Shown: piece by piece, positions 10,970 through 22,563 of the stretch
How positions within the stretch are numbered: position 1 is the first letter of the stretch
Layout of the letters: every line of letters begins with the position of its first letter
From: an uncultured Methanobrevibacter sp.
GTDB lineage: Archaea; Methanobacteriota; Methanobacteria; Methanobacteriales; Methanobacteriaceae
Length of the DNA: 64,000 bases
Assembly (NCBI RefSeq): GCF_947170395.1
Contig: NZ_CAMVTE010000005.1
Location: 1 to 64,000, forward strand
Direction of reading: 5' to 3'
Notes under the pieces: generated by a model
The model's input: the letters and a program-made list of their open reading frames with translations, nothing else
Told to the model about the DNA's origin: nothing
Databases searched by the model: none
Position numbers and translations under genes: made by a program

Positions 10970-12814
10970 TCACTGTTTTCTGACTGCTGTAATTTTCAAG
11001 CCCATCTCAATAGCTTCAAGGATAAAATCGGACAGTTCAATGCCGTTTCTTATTTTGATTTCACCCTTCTTGGATGTTGTTGCTGTAAGCAGATATTCTC
11101 CTTCAATTAAAATGTCAAAGTTCTGTCTTCCGTTTTCACGTCCCAAATCAAGAATCATCTGTTTTCTTGTATGGATGATGTCAAATTCAAAAGGAGTTTC
11201 ATCAACAGGTTTGTCACCGATTACCTCCACTCCCAGGCTGATTCCGATTTCACGTTCAATTTCAGCAATCCTTTTGCCGTTTTTGCCGATGATTTTTGGA
11301 ACGTATTGGTCGGGAATGTAAATGTTGGCCCTCTCAGGGGAGATTACCTCAACTTCAACCTTTGCCTTTTTCGGAAGCATCCTTTTTATTTTACGCAAAA
11401 TCTCATTTTCCGCAATGATGTCTACGGAAGATTTATTCGGACCGTCTGAATTGGTTCCGTTGACCAAATCCATATCCATGACAATGGTCTGTTCACCATA
11501 TGTGTAGATTTCATTTTTAAGCTCTCCGGTTTCAAAGTCCCTTACTTCAATCACAGGTCTTGCAAGATCAGCTTCCTTCATTCCGCTTGGAACCTTGACG
11601 GTCATTTTTGTCTCATAAACACTTGTGACACGACCGTTTTCAATGTAGATGCTTGTATCCACGATTGAAGGGATTACTCCCAGCTCAACTCTTGAAGCAA
11701 TTCTTTGGATTGCATCTATAGGGCGGGTTGCATGAACGACTCCAATCATTCCGACACCCGCAAGTCTCATGTCCGCAAAAATGTTAAAATCAGTATTTTT
11801 TCTTAATTCATCATAAATTGTATAGTCAGGTCTTACAAGCAACAGCACATCCGCCGTATTTTCCATGCTGCCTTCCAATGGAGCATACTGGGTAATTTCA
11901 TCACCCAACTGCAAATCTCTCGGAGATTCCATTGTTTTCACAATTTTGTTGAGTTCTTCAGAATAGTATTTTGCGATGGCCTGAACGAATGTTGATTTAC
12001 CCGCTCCGGGAGATCCGGATATTAAAATACCTTCAGCGCTTGTTTTGATTCTGTTTAGCAACTTGTCTGATAGGTGATATTCATCCAGGTCAATCTTTGC
12101 CACAGGACGAACAACAGTAATTTCAAGGCCTTCCGCAAAGGGAGGGTATGCTATAGAAATTCTGTATTCTCTTGACTGAACAACAAAGGATCCTTCCTTG
12201 TCGGATTCCAGATAGGTCTTTGAATCGGTATGCGCCTTTTCAAGTATTTCATCCATGATGCTTTTGAGTTCTGAATAGGAATATGGCTTGTCGCTAAGTT
12301 TTACGAAGTCAATGTGGCCTGGTGTTCCTTTCTTGGCCATCGGAACTACATTTTCTTTTAAATGAATTGACATTGTATTTTCATCAAAGAACTTTTCAAT
12401 TGAGAGAGCTTTATGGGTATATTTCTGTTCAAAATAATAGACTGGAATTCCCTGAGCCTTTGCAACTTCCGCCTGCACCTTGTCGTTTGTAAGAAGTGTT
12501 CCGAACTCTGACCTTGCAAGGTCTCTTATGATGCTGTCAATTTCTCCGCTTTTGGCATATCTGATGTCATAGTTGGTTGGCCTTTTTCCTTTAAATGTAA
12601 TGGCCAGCTCACCGTCATCCTGCATTTGCTGCAGCTTTTGAAGTTCAGCTAATCCTTTAGCGCCTTCTGACCTTTTTGCATTTGCCTGATGTTCAAGTTC
12701 ACAAACTACAGCTTCAGGTACAATGATTTCCGGATAGTCGAAATCCCCATTTTCTATCAATTCGCTTACAGCACCGATAATCACTGCGCTTGTGTCTGGT
12801 ATAATGCATTTCAT
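10970..12814 (-). CDS. PIN-domain / PilT-like ATPase / KH-domain protein (archaeal PINc/VapC family ATPase)
   Basis: N-terminal PIN (IPDTSAVIIGAV), Walker A GSPGAGKSTFVQAI, KH YVPKIIGKNGKRIAEIE; ORF track extends to 12826. Confidence 0.88.
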   Translation of the reverse strand: MKCIIPDTSAVIIGAVSELIENGDFDYPEIIVPEAVVCELEHQANAKRSEGAKGLAELQKLQQMQDDGELAITFKGKRPTNYDIRYAKSGEIDSIIRDLARSEFGTLLTNDKVQAEVAKAQGIPVYYFEQKYTHKALSIEKFFDENTMSIHLKENVVPMAKKGTPGHIDFVKLSDKPYSYSELKSIMDEILEKAHTDSKTYLESDKEGSFVVQSREYRISIAYPPFAEGLEITVVRPVAKIDLDEYHLSDKLLNRIKTSAEGILISGSPGAGKSTFVQAIAKYYSEELNKIVKTMESPRDLQLGDEITQYAPLEGSMENTADVLLLVRPDYTIYDELRKNTDFNIFADMRLAGVGMIGVVHATRPIDAIQRIASRVELGVIPSIVDTSIYIENGRVTSVYETKMTVKVPSGMKEADLARPVIEVRDFETGELKNEIYTYGEQTIVMDMDLVNGTNSDGPNKSSVDIIAENEILRKIKRMLPKKAKVEVEVISPERANIYIPDQYVPKIIGKNGKRIAEIEREIGISLGVEVIGDKPVDETPFEFDIIHTRKQMILDLGRENGRQNFDILIEGEYLLTATTSKKGEIKIRNGIELSDFILEAIEMGLKITAVRKQ

Positions 12815-12815
12815 T

Positions 12816-13223
12816 TTAATACACATCTTCAGGGTTTATAAGTCTTTCTAAAATGATTTCCAAATCATCATCCTTTAAATCATCAATGTCTATGTCATTT
12901 TCTGTGTTGATTTTTCTAAAAAAGCATGAAAGGTAACCTTCGTGGCAAGCAGCTCCAACCTGTTTGATTTTCAAAACAATTGCATCCATATCACAGTCAA
13001 CAAGGATTTCCTGAACTTCCTGATAGTGTCCTGATGATTCACCTTTTAACCATAACTGATTCCTTGAAGTACTCCAGTAGTGTGCCTTTCCAGTTTTGAT
13101 TGTTTTGATAAGGGCTTCCTTGTTCATATTTGCAAGCATCAGCACCTGGTTTGTATCTGCATCCTGTGCAATTGCGGTTATAACTTTCACACCATTGATT
13201 TCGTGTCTGAAGTTAATTTCCAT
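12816..13223 (-). CDS. hisI: Phosphoribosyl-AMP cyclohydrolase
   Basis: [64 protein letters not shown]. Confidence 0.95.
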   Translation of the reverse strand: MEINFRHEINGVKVITAIAQDADTNQVLMLANMNKEALIKTIKTGKAHYWSTSRNQLWLKGESSGHYQEVQEILVDCDMDAIVLKIKQVGAACHEGYLSCFFRKINTENDIDIDDLKDDDLEIILERLINPEDVY

Positions 13224-13225
13224 AT

Positions 13226-14521
13226 TTATTCCTCTTTTAAATAATCGATAATATTGTCAATGTCAACAAGTTCCTGGTTTCCGCTAACCATATCTTTAAT
13301 AGTAATTTTACCTTCTTTAAGGTCGTTTTCACCAATTATGGCTATTTTTGAAACTTTAATTTTATCGGCATAATTCATTAGTTTTTTGAATTTTTTACCG
13401 TTCAAATCAACATCCGCTTTAATGTCATTCTTTCTGAGAAGCTGTGTGATTTCGTAGGCTTTAGGCCTTACACTTTCTGAAATGGGAGCAACATAAATGT
13501 CCAGGTGTGAAGGCAACTCTTCAGTTTCTGTTAGTTCTTCTATTGCATTCATTAGTCGGTCAAAACCAAGTGCAAAACCTGTTGATTCAACTTCCTGGCC
13601 TCCGAAGAGTTTTACCAGATTGTATGATCCTCCGCCGCAGATTTGTTTTTGAGCACCAAGTTCAGGAACATAAATCTCAAATACGATTCCTGTGTAGTAA
13701 TCGAGCCCTCTTGCAACTCCTAAGTTTAATGTGTAATTTGCCACATCAAACGCTTCCAAAAGTTCAATTAATTGTTTAAACTCTTTTAAAGCTTGTTTTG
13801 GTTCATCATATGGGGCAAGTAATTCTTCAACATCACTTAAAATAGATTTGTCTCCAACCATATCGATTAGCTTTAATAGAATTTGATTTAATTCGTCATT
13901 ATCAATAACAGGTTCGTCCCCACTCAATGATTCGATTAATAAATCCTTATCTCCCTTGTCAATAACAACCATTATTTCTCTTTGGGTTTCAGTTGAGATT
14001 TCAAAGTGTTTGAAAAGGCCTCTGATGATTCCCAAGTGATTAAGATTAACATCGGCGGTGGTTATGCCCAAAGCATTTATTGCATCTGTACATAGTGCAA
14101 TGACTTCCGCTTCACCTTGTGGTGAATTAGCTCCAATCAGTTCGCAACCAAATTGCCAGAATTGTCTGAACCTTCCCTTTTGAGGTCTTTCATATCTAAA
14201 ACAGCTTCCATAGTAGTAAAGTTTAATAGGTTTTGTGGAAGTTTTTTCAAGCTCATTTAAATATAATCTGGCCACCGGAGCTGTAATTTCAGGCCTTAAG
14301 GTCAATTCCCTGTCGGACTTGTCCTTGAAGTTATATAATTGATTGACAATTTCTTCTCCGGATTTTGTTGTAAATAATTTTAATTCTTCAAATAATGGGG
14401 TTTTTATTTCCTGATAACCGTAATTTTCGAATATGTTTCTTAAGGTACTTTCCACTTTTTTTCTCTGTCTCATTTCATCAAATAAGAAATCTCTAGTACC
14501 TCTAGGTCTTGTAAATTCCAT
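13226..14521 (-). CDS. hisS: Histidyl-tRNA synthetase
   Basis: [48 protein letters not shown]. Confidence 0.96.
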   Translation of the reverse strand: MEFTRPRGTRDFLFDEMRQRKKVESTLRNIFENYGYQEIKTPLFEELKLFTTKSGEEIVNQLYNFKDKSDRELTLRPEITAPVARLYLNELEKTSTKPIKLYYYGSCFRYERPQKGRFRQFWQFGCELIGANSPQGEAEVIALCTDAINALGITTADVNLNHLGIIRGLFKHFEISTETQREIMVVIDKGDKDLLIESLSGDEPVIDNDELNQILLKLIDMVGDKSILSDVEELLAPYDEPKQALKEFKQLIELLEAFDVANYTLNLGVARGLDYYTGIVFEIYVPELGAQKQICGGGSYNLVKLFGGQEVESTGFALGFDRLMNAIEELTETEELPSHLDIYVAPISESVRPKAYEITQLLRKNDIKADVDLNGKKFKKLMNYADKIKVSKIAIIGENDLKEGKITIKDMVSGNQELVDIDNIIDYLKEE

Positions 14522-14748
14522 TTTTGCTCTCCTATGATTAAATTTATTATAATTAAACTATGTTTTTTGGATGTTATATAATCTTTTGTTCAACATTACT
14601 TTTCAAATGCTCTCGGATAATTTGTTAATAATTTGGTATATAATTGTTATATAAGTTTTGGAAGTGTGCTTTTACACATTTGTGTATTTCTGCAGTTAAA
14701 ATAGTTTTAATTGGTTTCAAGTGCACTATCTAATCAAATACAGAAGGA

Positions 14749-15798
14749 ATGATTATTATGGTGAAATATAAATTAGTGGATACATTGCTATATCAAAGTG
14801 AAGAAGGTGCTGTTGAAGGAAAATTCATCATTGGTGATGAGACCCTATGGGCAAGTAGAAAAGTCGTGGCTGAGATTTTTGGAACTGATAAATCTAATAT
14901 ATCAAGACATTTCTCAAATATTGTTCAAGATGGGGAGCTTGACGAAAAAGAAGTGAGTATAAGCTCTAATGAACTATTTAAAGATGATTTAGAGTTTAGT
15001 AAGGAATCCGCACAAAACTCTAAAAAGGGAGGTAGGCCTCAAATATGGTATAATCTTGACGCAATCATATCAATTGGTTACAGAATCAATTCAAAAAAAG
15101 CAACACACTTTCGTAAATGGTCTAGAGAAATTCTAAAGCAATATATGCGAAAAGGTTTTGTCATCAATAAAGAACTTTTAATGAAAGGTGGAAAATTCAC
15201 TGATGAATACTTCGAGGAATTGGTCGATGTAATTCGAGAAATCAGATCATCTGAAAGGAAAGTGTATGAAAAAGTGACTGATTTGTTTACAACAGCATAT
15301 GATTACAACAAAAATGCTCAAATAACAAAAGAATTCTATGCTAAAGTTCAAAACAAACTACATTATGCAGTTGTTGGGCTTACCGCACCTGAAATTATAC
15401 ATGAAAGAGCCGACAGTGAAAAAGAGCATATGGGGTTGACTACTTGGTCAAGAGCACCCAAAGGTAAAGTATTGCTTAGGGATGTTAAAGTGGCTAAAAA
15501 TTACTTAACTGAAAAAGAGTTAAAAACTCTTAATCGTGTTGTAAGCATGTATTTGGATTATGCTGAAGATAGGGCTGAAAGGCAAATTCCAATGAGCATG
15601 AAAGATTGGGCGGAAAGGCTTGATAAATTTTTAGAATTCTATGAATATGCAGTATTAAAAGGAAAAGGGAAGATATCAAGAAAAGAAGTTGATGAATTTG
15701 TTGAATTGGAGTATGAAAAATTCAGACCAATACAGGATAAAGTGTTCAAATCAGACTACAATGAATTTGATGAAGAAACTAAAAAGTTTTTAGTATAA
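14749..15798 (+). CDS. RhuM-family (virulence RhuM/Bro-like) protein; start may be ATG 14758
   Basis: WASRKVVAEIFGTDKSNISRHFSNI...; GYRINSKKATHFRKWSREILKQYMRKGF; IHERADSEKEHMGLTTWS. Confidence 0.85.
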   Translation: MIIMVKYKLVDTLLYQSEEGAVEGKFIIGDETLWASRKVVAEIFGTDKSNISRHFSNIVQDGELDEKEVSISSNELFKDDLEFSKESAQNSKKGGRPQIWYNLDAIISIGYRINSKKATHFRKWSREILKQYMRKGFVINKELLMKGGKFTDEYFEELVDVIREIRSSERKVYEKVTDLFTTAYDYNKNAQITKEFYAKVQNKLHYAVVGLTAPEIIHERADSEKEHMGLTTWSRAPKGKVLLRDVKVAKNYLTEKELKTLNRVVSMYLDYAEDRAERQIPMSMKDWAERLDKFLEFYEYAVLKGKGKISRKEVDEFVELEYEKFRPIQDKVFKSDYNEFDEETKKFLV

Positions 15799-15819
15799 CT
15801 TTTAATCAATTATTATTAT

Positions 15820-16668
15820 ATGAATATTAAAGGCAGTACAAATATTGTAGGTTTGATTGGTCATCCGGTGGAACATAGCTTTTCACCGCCAATGCATAAT
15901 GCCGCATTTAAAAAATTAGGAATGGATTATGCTTATGTTGCTTTTGATGTTGAACCTAAAAATATTTCGCAGGCGATTGAAGGAGCGCAGGCGCTAAATA
16001 TTAAAGGGTTCAATGTTACCATCCCTCACAAGATTGAAGTGATGCAGTACTTGGATGGTTTGGATGAGGTTGCAGCACTTATAGGTGCCGTAAACACTAT
16101 TGACTTTAAAGATTTGAAAGGATACAATACTGATGGAATCGGTGCAATAAGGGCTATTGAGGAAGTGACCAAAGTCAAAAATAAAAACGTTATTGTTGCA
16201 GGTGCCGGCGGAGCTTCAAGGGCAATATCATTTTACCTTGCAAAGTTCGGTGTCGACTCATTGATTATTCTTAACAGAAATGTCGAAAAGGCGAAGAATT
16301 TGGCAGGTGATGTTTCTGCTTCCAATTTGATTGATGACGTTAAAGCAGATTCGATTTCTGAGATAGGTAATTATCTGAAAGATGCCGACATTCTGGTTGA
16401 TACAACACCTTTGGGAATGCATCCTCACATTGACGATGAGCCGATTGCTAAAGCTGAGGATATGCATGATGATCTGGTAGTATTTGACGCTGTTTACAAT
16501 CCAAATGAAACAGTATTACTTAAAGAAGCGATTAAGGCTGGAGCAAAGCCGATTTATGGAATTAAGATGCTGCTTTACCAGGGAGCTGAAAGCTTTAGAA
16601 TCTGGACAGGTCAGGATGCTCCAATAAGTGTGATGGAAAATGCGCTTAATGAATATTTGGGAAGATAA
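15820..16668 (+). CDS. aroE: Shikimate dehydrogenase
   Basis: GLIGHPVEHSFSPPMHNAAF, GFNVTIPHKIEVM, GAVNTID, AGAGGASRAI. Confidence 0.96.
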   Translation: MNIKGSTNIVGLIGHPVEHSFSPPMHNAAFKKLGMDYAYVAFDVEPKNISQAIEGAQALNIKGFNVTIPHKIEVMQYLDGLDEVAALIGAVNTIDFKDLKGYNTDGIGAIRAIEEVTKVKNKNVIVAGAGGASRAISFYLAKFGVDSLIILNRNVEKAKNLAGDVSASNLIDDVKADSISEIGNYLKDADILVDTTPLGMHPHIDDEPIAKAEDMHDDLVVFDAVYNPNETVLLKEAIKAGAKPIYGIKMLLYQGAESFRIWTGQDAPISVMENALNEYLGR

Positions 16669-16669
16669 T

Positions 16670-17353
16670 ATGGATTTGATTTTTGACATTTCAGGTTTAG
16701 CTAATGAAAAAGAGGAATTTACAGACTCCAAAAAAGATGTTTTGAAATTTCTGAAAATTATTGGGGTAGATACCCGCTTTATTTCATATACTCCTGAAAA
16801 AATATACATCAACAACTTAAGATTTTCAAAGTTTTCAAGAAAAAGGCAGGAAACATTCAACAGGCAGTATCCGGAAATTGAAGTTGTAAGAAGCAGTCTG
16901 TTTCAAAAGATATGCTCAAAATCGTCAAAGCACCTGGCTCTGGAGGCCAAGCCCAACTCAAAAATATTGATGCCCAAGGATAATTTTATAGTTGAACTTC
17001 TAATGGAGCCTTATACCCGTAAATATGGTGTCGAACTCGTTTATGAGGGGGAATATGACTTGGTTGTCAATCCCATTGTTTTGGATGATGAGGTAAACAA
17101 TATCTTCTCGACAATTTTTGCAGGCGAAGGTATAAAATTTAGAGATAAAACCAATGAAATCTATCCTCTTTTAAATGTTTCACTGGATTGGATTAATTCA
17201 TTTTTACAAATGGATGGTCGGGAGACTTTGGAAAATAAGAATAATAATCCACTAGCAATTTCATTTTCTGAATTTTTAGAGGATGTTGCTCCCCAATATA
17301 AGGAAAACGTTTTGAATGCCAGTGAATTCATTGAAGAAAAATTAAAATGTTAA
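16670..17353 (+). CDS. Conserved hypothetical protein, follows aroE
   Basis: MDLIFDISGLANEKEEFTD...; ATG right after the aroE stop; no recognised motif. Confidence 0.6.
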   Translation: MDLIFDISGLANEKEEFTDSKKDVLKFLKIIGVDTRFISYTPEKIYINNLRFSKFSRKRQETFNRQYPEIEVVRSSLFQKICSKSSKHLALEAKPNSKILMPKDNFIVELLMEPYTRKYGVELVYEGEYDLVVNPIVLDDEVNNIFSTIFAGEGIKFRDKTNEIYPLLNVSLDWINSFLQMDGRETLENKNNNPLAISFSEFLEDVAPQYKENVLNASEFIEEKLKC

Positions 17354-17369
17354 AATTTGCATTTCAACT

Positions 17370-18920
17370 TCAAAAACTAAATAATGAAACTTGTTTGTCA
17401 GTTTTCTTTTTATCTTTTTTTTCATCAGATTTTTCTTCTCTGACAGGTTCTTCTTCAATAATGTCTTTGGAAGGTTTTTCATCAGATTTTTCTTCTCTGA
17501 CAGGTTCTTCTTCAACGTCTTTGGAAGGTTTTTCATCTTGCGCTTCGATTCCGGGAATTTCAAATGGAAGCTCGTCTTCAACTTTATCAGGGACTTCTTC
17601 AACAACGGTATTCATCATCTGATTTTGAAGCTCTTCAAATCTCCTGTCACGTTCCTCAACCCTCATTTGAGCTTTCTGCTTTTCCATTTTGGTAATTACC
17701 TTTTTAGGAATCTTTTTGGATCTGAACCTTTTTATTTCAGTATCTTCAAGTTCCAAAAAGTCTGAAATTTCCCAGGCAAGCTCATCGTTTTTAAACATTA
17801 TTTCAAGATAAGGAAACATTGAAATGGCTATTGCATGTGAAATGTGCATTTTTTCAGACATTTTTTCGGCAATTGCATCTCTTAGGTTTCTTTTGCCTCT
17901 GTTACGTCCCATTAATGTAAATATTGTTGGAGTTTGGATTTTTGTGAATTTTTTATAGGTTTCCTTTTTGGAGGAACTTACTCCGATTCCCATAAAGTCA
18001 CTTGCATATCTCCAGTAACCGTAATTTCTGCTGCTTCGGGCTCTTCCAAAGTATAAGTCAGCTTTTGCAATGTTTTCATATGCCTTTTTGATTTCATTCT
18101 TTTTGGTGTATTCCCTTGGAATGTTTTCTGCAATGTATTCCATTACCAGGGTTGGGTCTTCATCGACTCTCAATGCCTCCCTCACATGCTGAGGATTTTT
18201 GCTTTTTAAAACACCTGTTATTGCATTGAAAATATCTGAGCGGTCATCTTTTATTCTTAAATCTTCAACGGCTTTTGGTTCCAGCACTTCATCCTTGTCT
18301 GCCAATGCCTGCAGGGTATTGATTGCTGAACGCAAGTCTCCATTTGATTTTTTTGCAATTAATTCAAGCGCTTTTGGATTTGCTTTAATTTCTTCCTTTT
18401 GAGCTATCTCTTTTAAAGCCTTTCTGATAGTCGGGCTTCTGATTTTAGGCATTTTGATGACAGTACATTTTGGTTTGATTGATTGCAGGCGTTTTGAGTA
18501 GAAATCATTTGCCATTAAAATCATTGGGTGTTTGGAGTTTTTTATAATCTCTCCAATTGCTCTAACTCCTCCACGGTCATTGGTTCCATGAATACCGTCA
18601 ACCTCGTCCATAATGATTAGCTTATAGTCATCACCGAAAAGTGATCTTGAAGCTGAAGACTCTCCGATTGTACTTTTAATAACGTCTTGGGAACGTTTGT
18701 CACTTGCATTTAGCTCAATGTGTTCTGAAAATTCCTTTGCAATGACAAGTGCAAGGGTGGTCTTTCCAATCCCCGGAGGTCCAACTAGAAGTAGGGGTTG
18801 TTGGGGATTTCCTTTTTTCCAGCTTTCAACCCAGTCCTGGATTATTTTTTTCTCTTTATTGTTACCGACTACTTCATCCAAGGTCTGCGGTCGGTATTTG
18901 TCAGTCCATAACATTTCCAT
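17370..18920 (-). CDS. rfcL: Replication factor C large subunit
   Basis: [28 protein letters not shown]; acidic C-terminal repeats and PIP-box-like terminus QVSLFSF. Confidence 0.95.
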   Translation of the reverse strand: MEMLWTDKYRPQTLDEVVGNNKEKKIIQDWVESWKKGNPQQPLLLVGPPGIGKTTLALVIAKEFSEHIELNASDKRSQDVIKSTIGESSASRSLFGDDYKLIIMDEVDGIHGTNDRGGVRAIGEIIKNSKHPMILMANDFYSKRLQSIKPKCTVIKMPKIRSPTIRKALKEIAQKEEIKANPKALELIAKKSNGDLRSAINTLQALADKDEVLEPKAVEDLRIKDDRSDIFNAITGVLKSKNPQHVREALRVDEDPTLVMEYIAENIPREYTKKNEIKKAYENIAKADLYFGRARSSRNYGYWRYASDFMGIGVSSSKKETYKKFTKIQTPTIFTLMGRNRGKRNLRDAIAEKMSEKMHISHAIAISMFPYLEIMFKNDELAWEISDFLELEDTEIKRFRSKKIPKKVITKMEKQKAQMRVEERDRRFEELQNQMMNTVVEEVPDKVEDELPFEIPGIEAQDEKPSKDVEEEPVREEKSDEKPSKDIIEEEPVREEKSDEKKDKKKTDKQVSLFSF

Positions 18921-18923
18921 ACC

Positions 18924-19871
18924 TTAAATGAATTTGGTTAGTAAAGCTTCAAGTTGTATTCTTGGATTTGCTCCTTCCCTTATTCTAAAATCACATTCTG
19001 CGATTGAATTAATCAAATCAATGTAAAAGTCAGGTTCCATTTTGCCGTCAACAACTCTTTTTGAAACCTCCTGATAGATTTGGGTAACCATATCTTCTCC
19101 GCTTGTTCCCTGCAAAACCATGGTTTCCCTTAGGATTGTTCTTGCACCTAAAAAGTCACCCATAAGTGCCTTGTTGATCATGTTTCCAATTTCCTGCGGT
19201 TTTGCTTTGGATACCACTTCATAAACGGATTCTTCTGTAATGGCTTCTCCTTCGGAAGCGGCAGCCTGAAGTACGTTAACTGCCTTACGCATGTCTCCTT
19301 CTGCAAAGTAGACTATTGTTTCAAGGCCTTTGTCGTCTGCTTCAAAGCCTTCACTTTCACATATGAACTGTAATCTTTCCTTTATCTCTTCACCTTTGAT
19401 TGGAGCGAATCTGAATATTGCGCATCTTGACTGGATAGGGTCGATGATTTTTGAGGAGTAGTTACATGAAAGTATAAATGAGGCGGTTTTTGTATACATT
19501 TCCATTTCACGCCTTAAAGCGTGCTGTGCATCCTTGGTCATGTTGTCTACTTCATCCAAAAAGATTATCCTGAACGGAGCGCCAACCGGTTTGAGTCTGC
19601 AGAAGTTTTTAATGCGGTCCCTTACTGTATCGATTCCTCTTGCATCGGACGCATTTAACTCCAAAAAGTTTTGTCTCCAGTATTCTCCGAGAATTGATTT
19701 TACAAGTGCCAGGGCTGTTGTGGTTTTTCCAACACCTGCCGGGCCGGTAAACATTAAATTGGGCATGCTTTCTTCGCCTACATATTTTTCAAGTCTGGCA
19801 ATGATTTGTTTTTGTCCTACGATGTCTTCTAATTTTTGTGGTCTATATTTTTCTACCCATGGTCCGCTCAT
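18924..19871 (-). CDS. rfcS: Replication factor C small subunit
   Basis: [51 protein letters not shown]. Confidence 0.96.
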   Translation of the reverse strand: MSGPWVEKYRPQKLEDIVGQKQIIARLEKYVGEESMPNLMFTGPAGVGKTTTALALVKSILGEYWRQNFLELNASDARGIDTVRDRIKNFCRLKPVGAPFRIIFLDEVDNMTKDAQHALRREMEMYTKTASFILSCNYSSKIIDPIQSRCAIFRFAPIKGEEIKERLQFICESEGFEADDKGLETIVYFAEGDMRKAVNVLQAAASEGEAITEESVYEVVSKAKPQEIGNMINKALMGDFLGARTILRETMVLQGTSGEDMVTQIYQEVSKRVVDGKMEPDFYIDLINSIAECDFRIREGANPRIQLEALLTKFI

Positions 19872-20008
19872 TTAATCACCATTTCGTTACTGTAATTTTG
19901 TATGTTTTAGGTTGATAATTAACTTTTGGTTAATGTTTTTATATTGGGTTGGATTATATATAATGTAATTGAAAGAGTATTTGAAGAGTAATATCTTGAG
20001 GTGTTAAA

Positions 20009-20968
20009 ATGAAAGGTACATGGAAACTCAGATTAAGAATGATGCTTACCTATATGCTAATGTTTTCCATTGTATATTTCCTTGTCCTGCTTGTAGGCTG
20101 GTATTTAGGAATTCAAAGGTGGACGTTGTATGCAGCCGTGAGCATAATAATTGTATTTTTACAGTATTGGTTTGGACCTTCTATAGTAAAACGTTCAATG
20201 AATGTAAGGCCATTGTCTGAAGCCGAAGCGCCTCATATTCACAAAATGGTGGCCGAACTTGCTCAGGAAGCAGGTGTTCCAAAACCTGAAATCGGATTGT
20301 CAGAAATCAATATCCCGAATGCGTTTGCATATGGAAGGTCATCCAGAAGCGGACACATTGCAATTACCCGTCCGATTTTGGGATTGCTTGACTATGAAGA
20401 GTTAAGGGCTGTTTTAGGCCATGAAATGGGTCATATCAAACATAATGACATGGCAGTAACTGCAGCAGTTAGTGTAATTCCAATGATTTGCTATTACATT
20501 GCATTGTCATTCATGTTTTCAGGAGACAGCAGGAACGGTAACGCATTCATAATTGGAATTGTGGGTTATTTATTCTATCTTCTTGGACAGGTGTTGGTAT
20601 TGTTCATTTCAAGAACAAGGGAATACTATGCCGATGAGGCCAGTGTGGAGCTGGGAAATCGTCCGGCAGCACTGGTGTCTGCATTATATAAATTGTCCTA
20701 TGGGGCAGCAAGATGCAGCAAGGAAACAATCGATGAGGTTAATACCAACAGGGCTTTCTTTGTAAATGACATCAACAATGCAAAACATGACGTAACTGAT
20801 TTCCAGCAAATAGACTTCGACGGTGATGGAAAAATCTCTGATGAGGAGTTAAGAAGATTAGCCAATTCAGATGTGAAAATTTCCACAAAAAATGGGCTTA
20901 TGGAATTGCTGTCAACTCACCCGGATTCCTTAAAAAGAGTTAAAAGATTGGCAGAACTTGAAAATTAG
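20009..20968 (+). CDS. htpX: M48 family (HtpX-like) membrane metalloprotease with an EF-hand-like loop
   Basis: LGHEMGHIKHND (HEXXH), N-terminal TM segments, DFDGDGKISDEE near the C-terminus. Confidence 0.9.
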   Translation: MKGTWKLRLRMMLTYMLMFSIVYFLVLLVGWYLGIQRWTLYAAVSIIIVFLQYWFGPSIVKRSMNVRPLSEAEAPHIHKMVAELAQEAGVPKPEIGLSEINIPNAFAYGRSSRSGHIAITRPILGLLDYEELRAVLGHEMGHIKHNDMAVTAAVSVIPMICYYIALSFMFSGDSRNGNAFIIGIVGYLFYLLGQVLVLFISRTREYYADEASVELGNRPAALVSALYKLSYGAARCSKETIDEVNTNRAFFVNDINNAKHDVTDFQQIDFDGDGKISDEELRRLANSDVKISTKNGLMELLSTHPDSLKRVKRLAELEN

Positions 20969-20977
20969 GTGTAATTT

Positions 20978-21709
20978 ATGAAAATGATTTTAGATGAACG
21001 TGGTAAAAAGTATGTTTTGAAAGCTGGAGAACAATTTGAAAGTGATTTGGGGATTGTTTCATCCCAGGATTTGGATGATGCGCAAGTAGGCGATGAAATT
21101 GAAAGCCATCTTGGCCACGCATTTAAAGTCATTAAGCCCAACATCAACGATTTCATAGACGTGATGGAAAGGAGATGTTCAATACTTCTTAAGAAAGATA
21201 TTGGTTATGTTTTGGCCCATACCGGTCTGGGTGCAGGAGCCCGTGTTGTCGATGCGGGAACCGGTGCAGGAGCAATAGCATTGAACTTTGGAAATGTCGT
21301 AGGTCCCGAAGGACATGTCTATACCTATGAAATACGTGAGGATTTTGCACAAATCGCTCAGAAAAACATAGATAACTTTGGAATTGAAAACATCACGGTT
21401 AAAAACAAAAACGTCAAGGATGGAATTGATGAAAATGACATTGATTTGGTCTTTTTGGACTTACCGAAGCCGTTTGAAATATTTGAGGATGTTTGGGAGT
21501 CACTTAATGTCGGAGGATGGCTTGCGGTATATGCACCTTATATCGACCAGGCAAAACTGTCTTACAGAATCGCTAAAAAGGTAGGATTTTACGATATTGA
21601 CATAAGTGAAATTCTACAGCGTGGTCTGGAGATTAGAACTCAAGGGGTAAGACCGAAGACCCGTATGGTTGGTCATAGTGGTTATTTGCTGTTTGCAAGA
21701 AAATTATAA
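20978..21709 (+). CDS. trmI: tRNA (adenine-N1)-methyltransferase, TrmI family
   Basis: GARVVDAGTGAGAIALNFGNVVGPEGHVYTYEIREDF. Confidence 0.88.
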   Translation: MKMILDERGKKYVLKAGEQFESDLGIVSSQDLDDAQVGDEIESHLGHAFKVIKPNINDFIDVMERRCSILLKKDIGYVLAHTGLGAGARVVDAGTGAGAIALNFGNVVGPEGHVYTYEIREDFAQIAQKNIDNFGIENITVKNKNVKDGIDENDIDLVFLDLPKPFEIFEDVWESLNVGGWLAVYAPYIDQAKLSYRIAKKVGFYDIDISEILQRGLEIRTQGVRPKTRMVGHSGYLLFARKL

Positions 21710-21743
21710 TTTTAAACTTGAAAATCTTTAGAGGTATGAATTT

Positions 21744-22505
21744 ATGCCGATGGCTGTTGTTAAAGGTTCTCTCAAATATTGTCTTGAAAACAAACCGTTC
21801 TTTCTTTTTGTATTTATAGTATTTTTTAGTTTGGAATATGTATTGGACATTTTTTTCTATCCTGTTTATGGTGTAGGCATGTGGATATTTTTTATCCTTA
21901 TTATGGGATATGGTCTGCAGATAATTGAGGATGTAATTAATGGAGGTACCAGACTGCCTAAGATAATGCCTAAAAAGGTAGTGGTCTTGGGATTAAAAGG
22001 AGCGGTAATTAATCTCTTTTATATTCTTATTCAGTTTGCGTTGTTGAGTATAGTTGCTGTGAATCTGAATTTTCCGATTTTTGAACTTGAAGAGTTATTT
22101 TTGGATTTTGACAATACCTTAACTTTAATGTTTACTCATGATGTGGTTTCATTCACTATTTTTATGGTTTCCGGATTTGTAATATCCTATGTTGCAACAT
22201 TTTTCATGGAGCTGTCTTTAGCGAGGCTGGCTGATGGGGGACAGCTTAGAAAATCATTCAATTTCCCTAAAATCAAACATGCCATCGACATTATAGGATG
22301 GAAAAACTATACAATCGGATATACGAAGATTATTCTGGTAGTCGTTGCTTTTTCTTATATCAATAGGCTATTTGATCCGGTTTTGGGTTTGAATGTTATT
22401 GTAGGTGCCATTTCAATATTCGTATCATTCATTGTTGAATATCGGGGTATGGGAATGGTGTATAAAGTGTATACTGACAACAGAAATAAGGCAAATTTGA
22501 ACTAA
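21744..22505 (+). CDS. DUF4013-like integral membrane protein
   Basis: Multiple hydrophobic segments; GYGLQIIEDVINGGTRLPKI typical of DUF4013. Confidence 0.7.
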   Translation: MPMAVVKGSLKYCLENKPFFLFVFIVFFSLEYVLDIFFYPVYGVGMWIFFILIMGYGLQIIEDVINGGTRLPKIMPKKVVVLGLKGAVINLFYILIQFALLSIVAVNLNFPIFELEELFLDFDNTLTLMFTHDVVSFTIFMVSGFVISYVATFFMELSLARLADGGQLRKSFNFPKIKHAIDIIGWKNYTIGYTKIILVVVAFSYINRLFDPVLGLNVIVGAISIFVSFIVEYRGMGMVYKVYTDNRNKANLN

Positions 22506-22563
22506 ACTATTTAATTATACAAAAACAAATATAGTCTTATCAAATTTTGTTTGGAGAAAATTT

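Noticed and set aside
17391-17765. Phe-rich 124-aa plus-strand ORF ([13 protein letters not shown]...) opposite rfcL
   Set aside because: It is the complement of the Glu/Lys-rich tandem repeat in RfcL, so the repetitiveness is explained.
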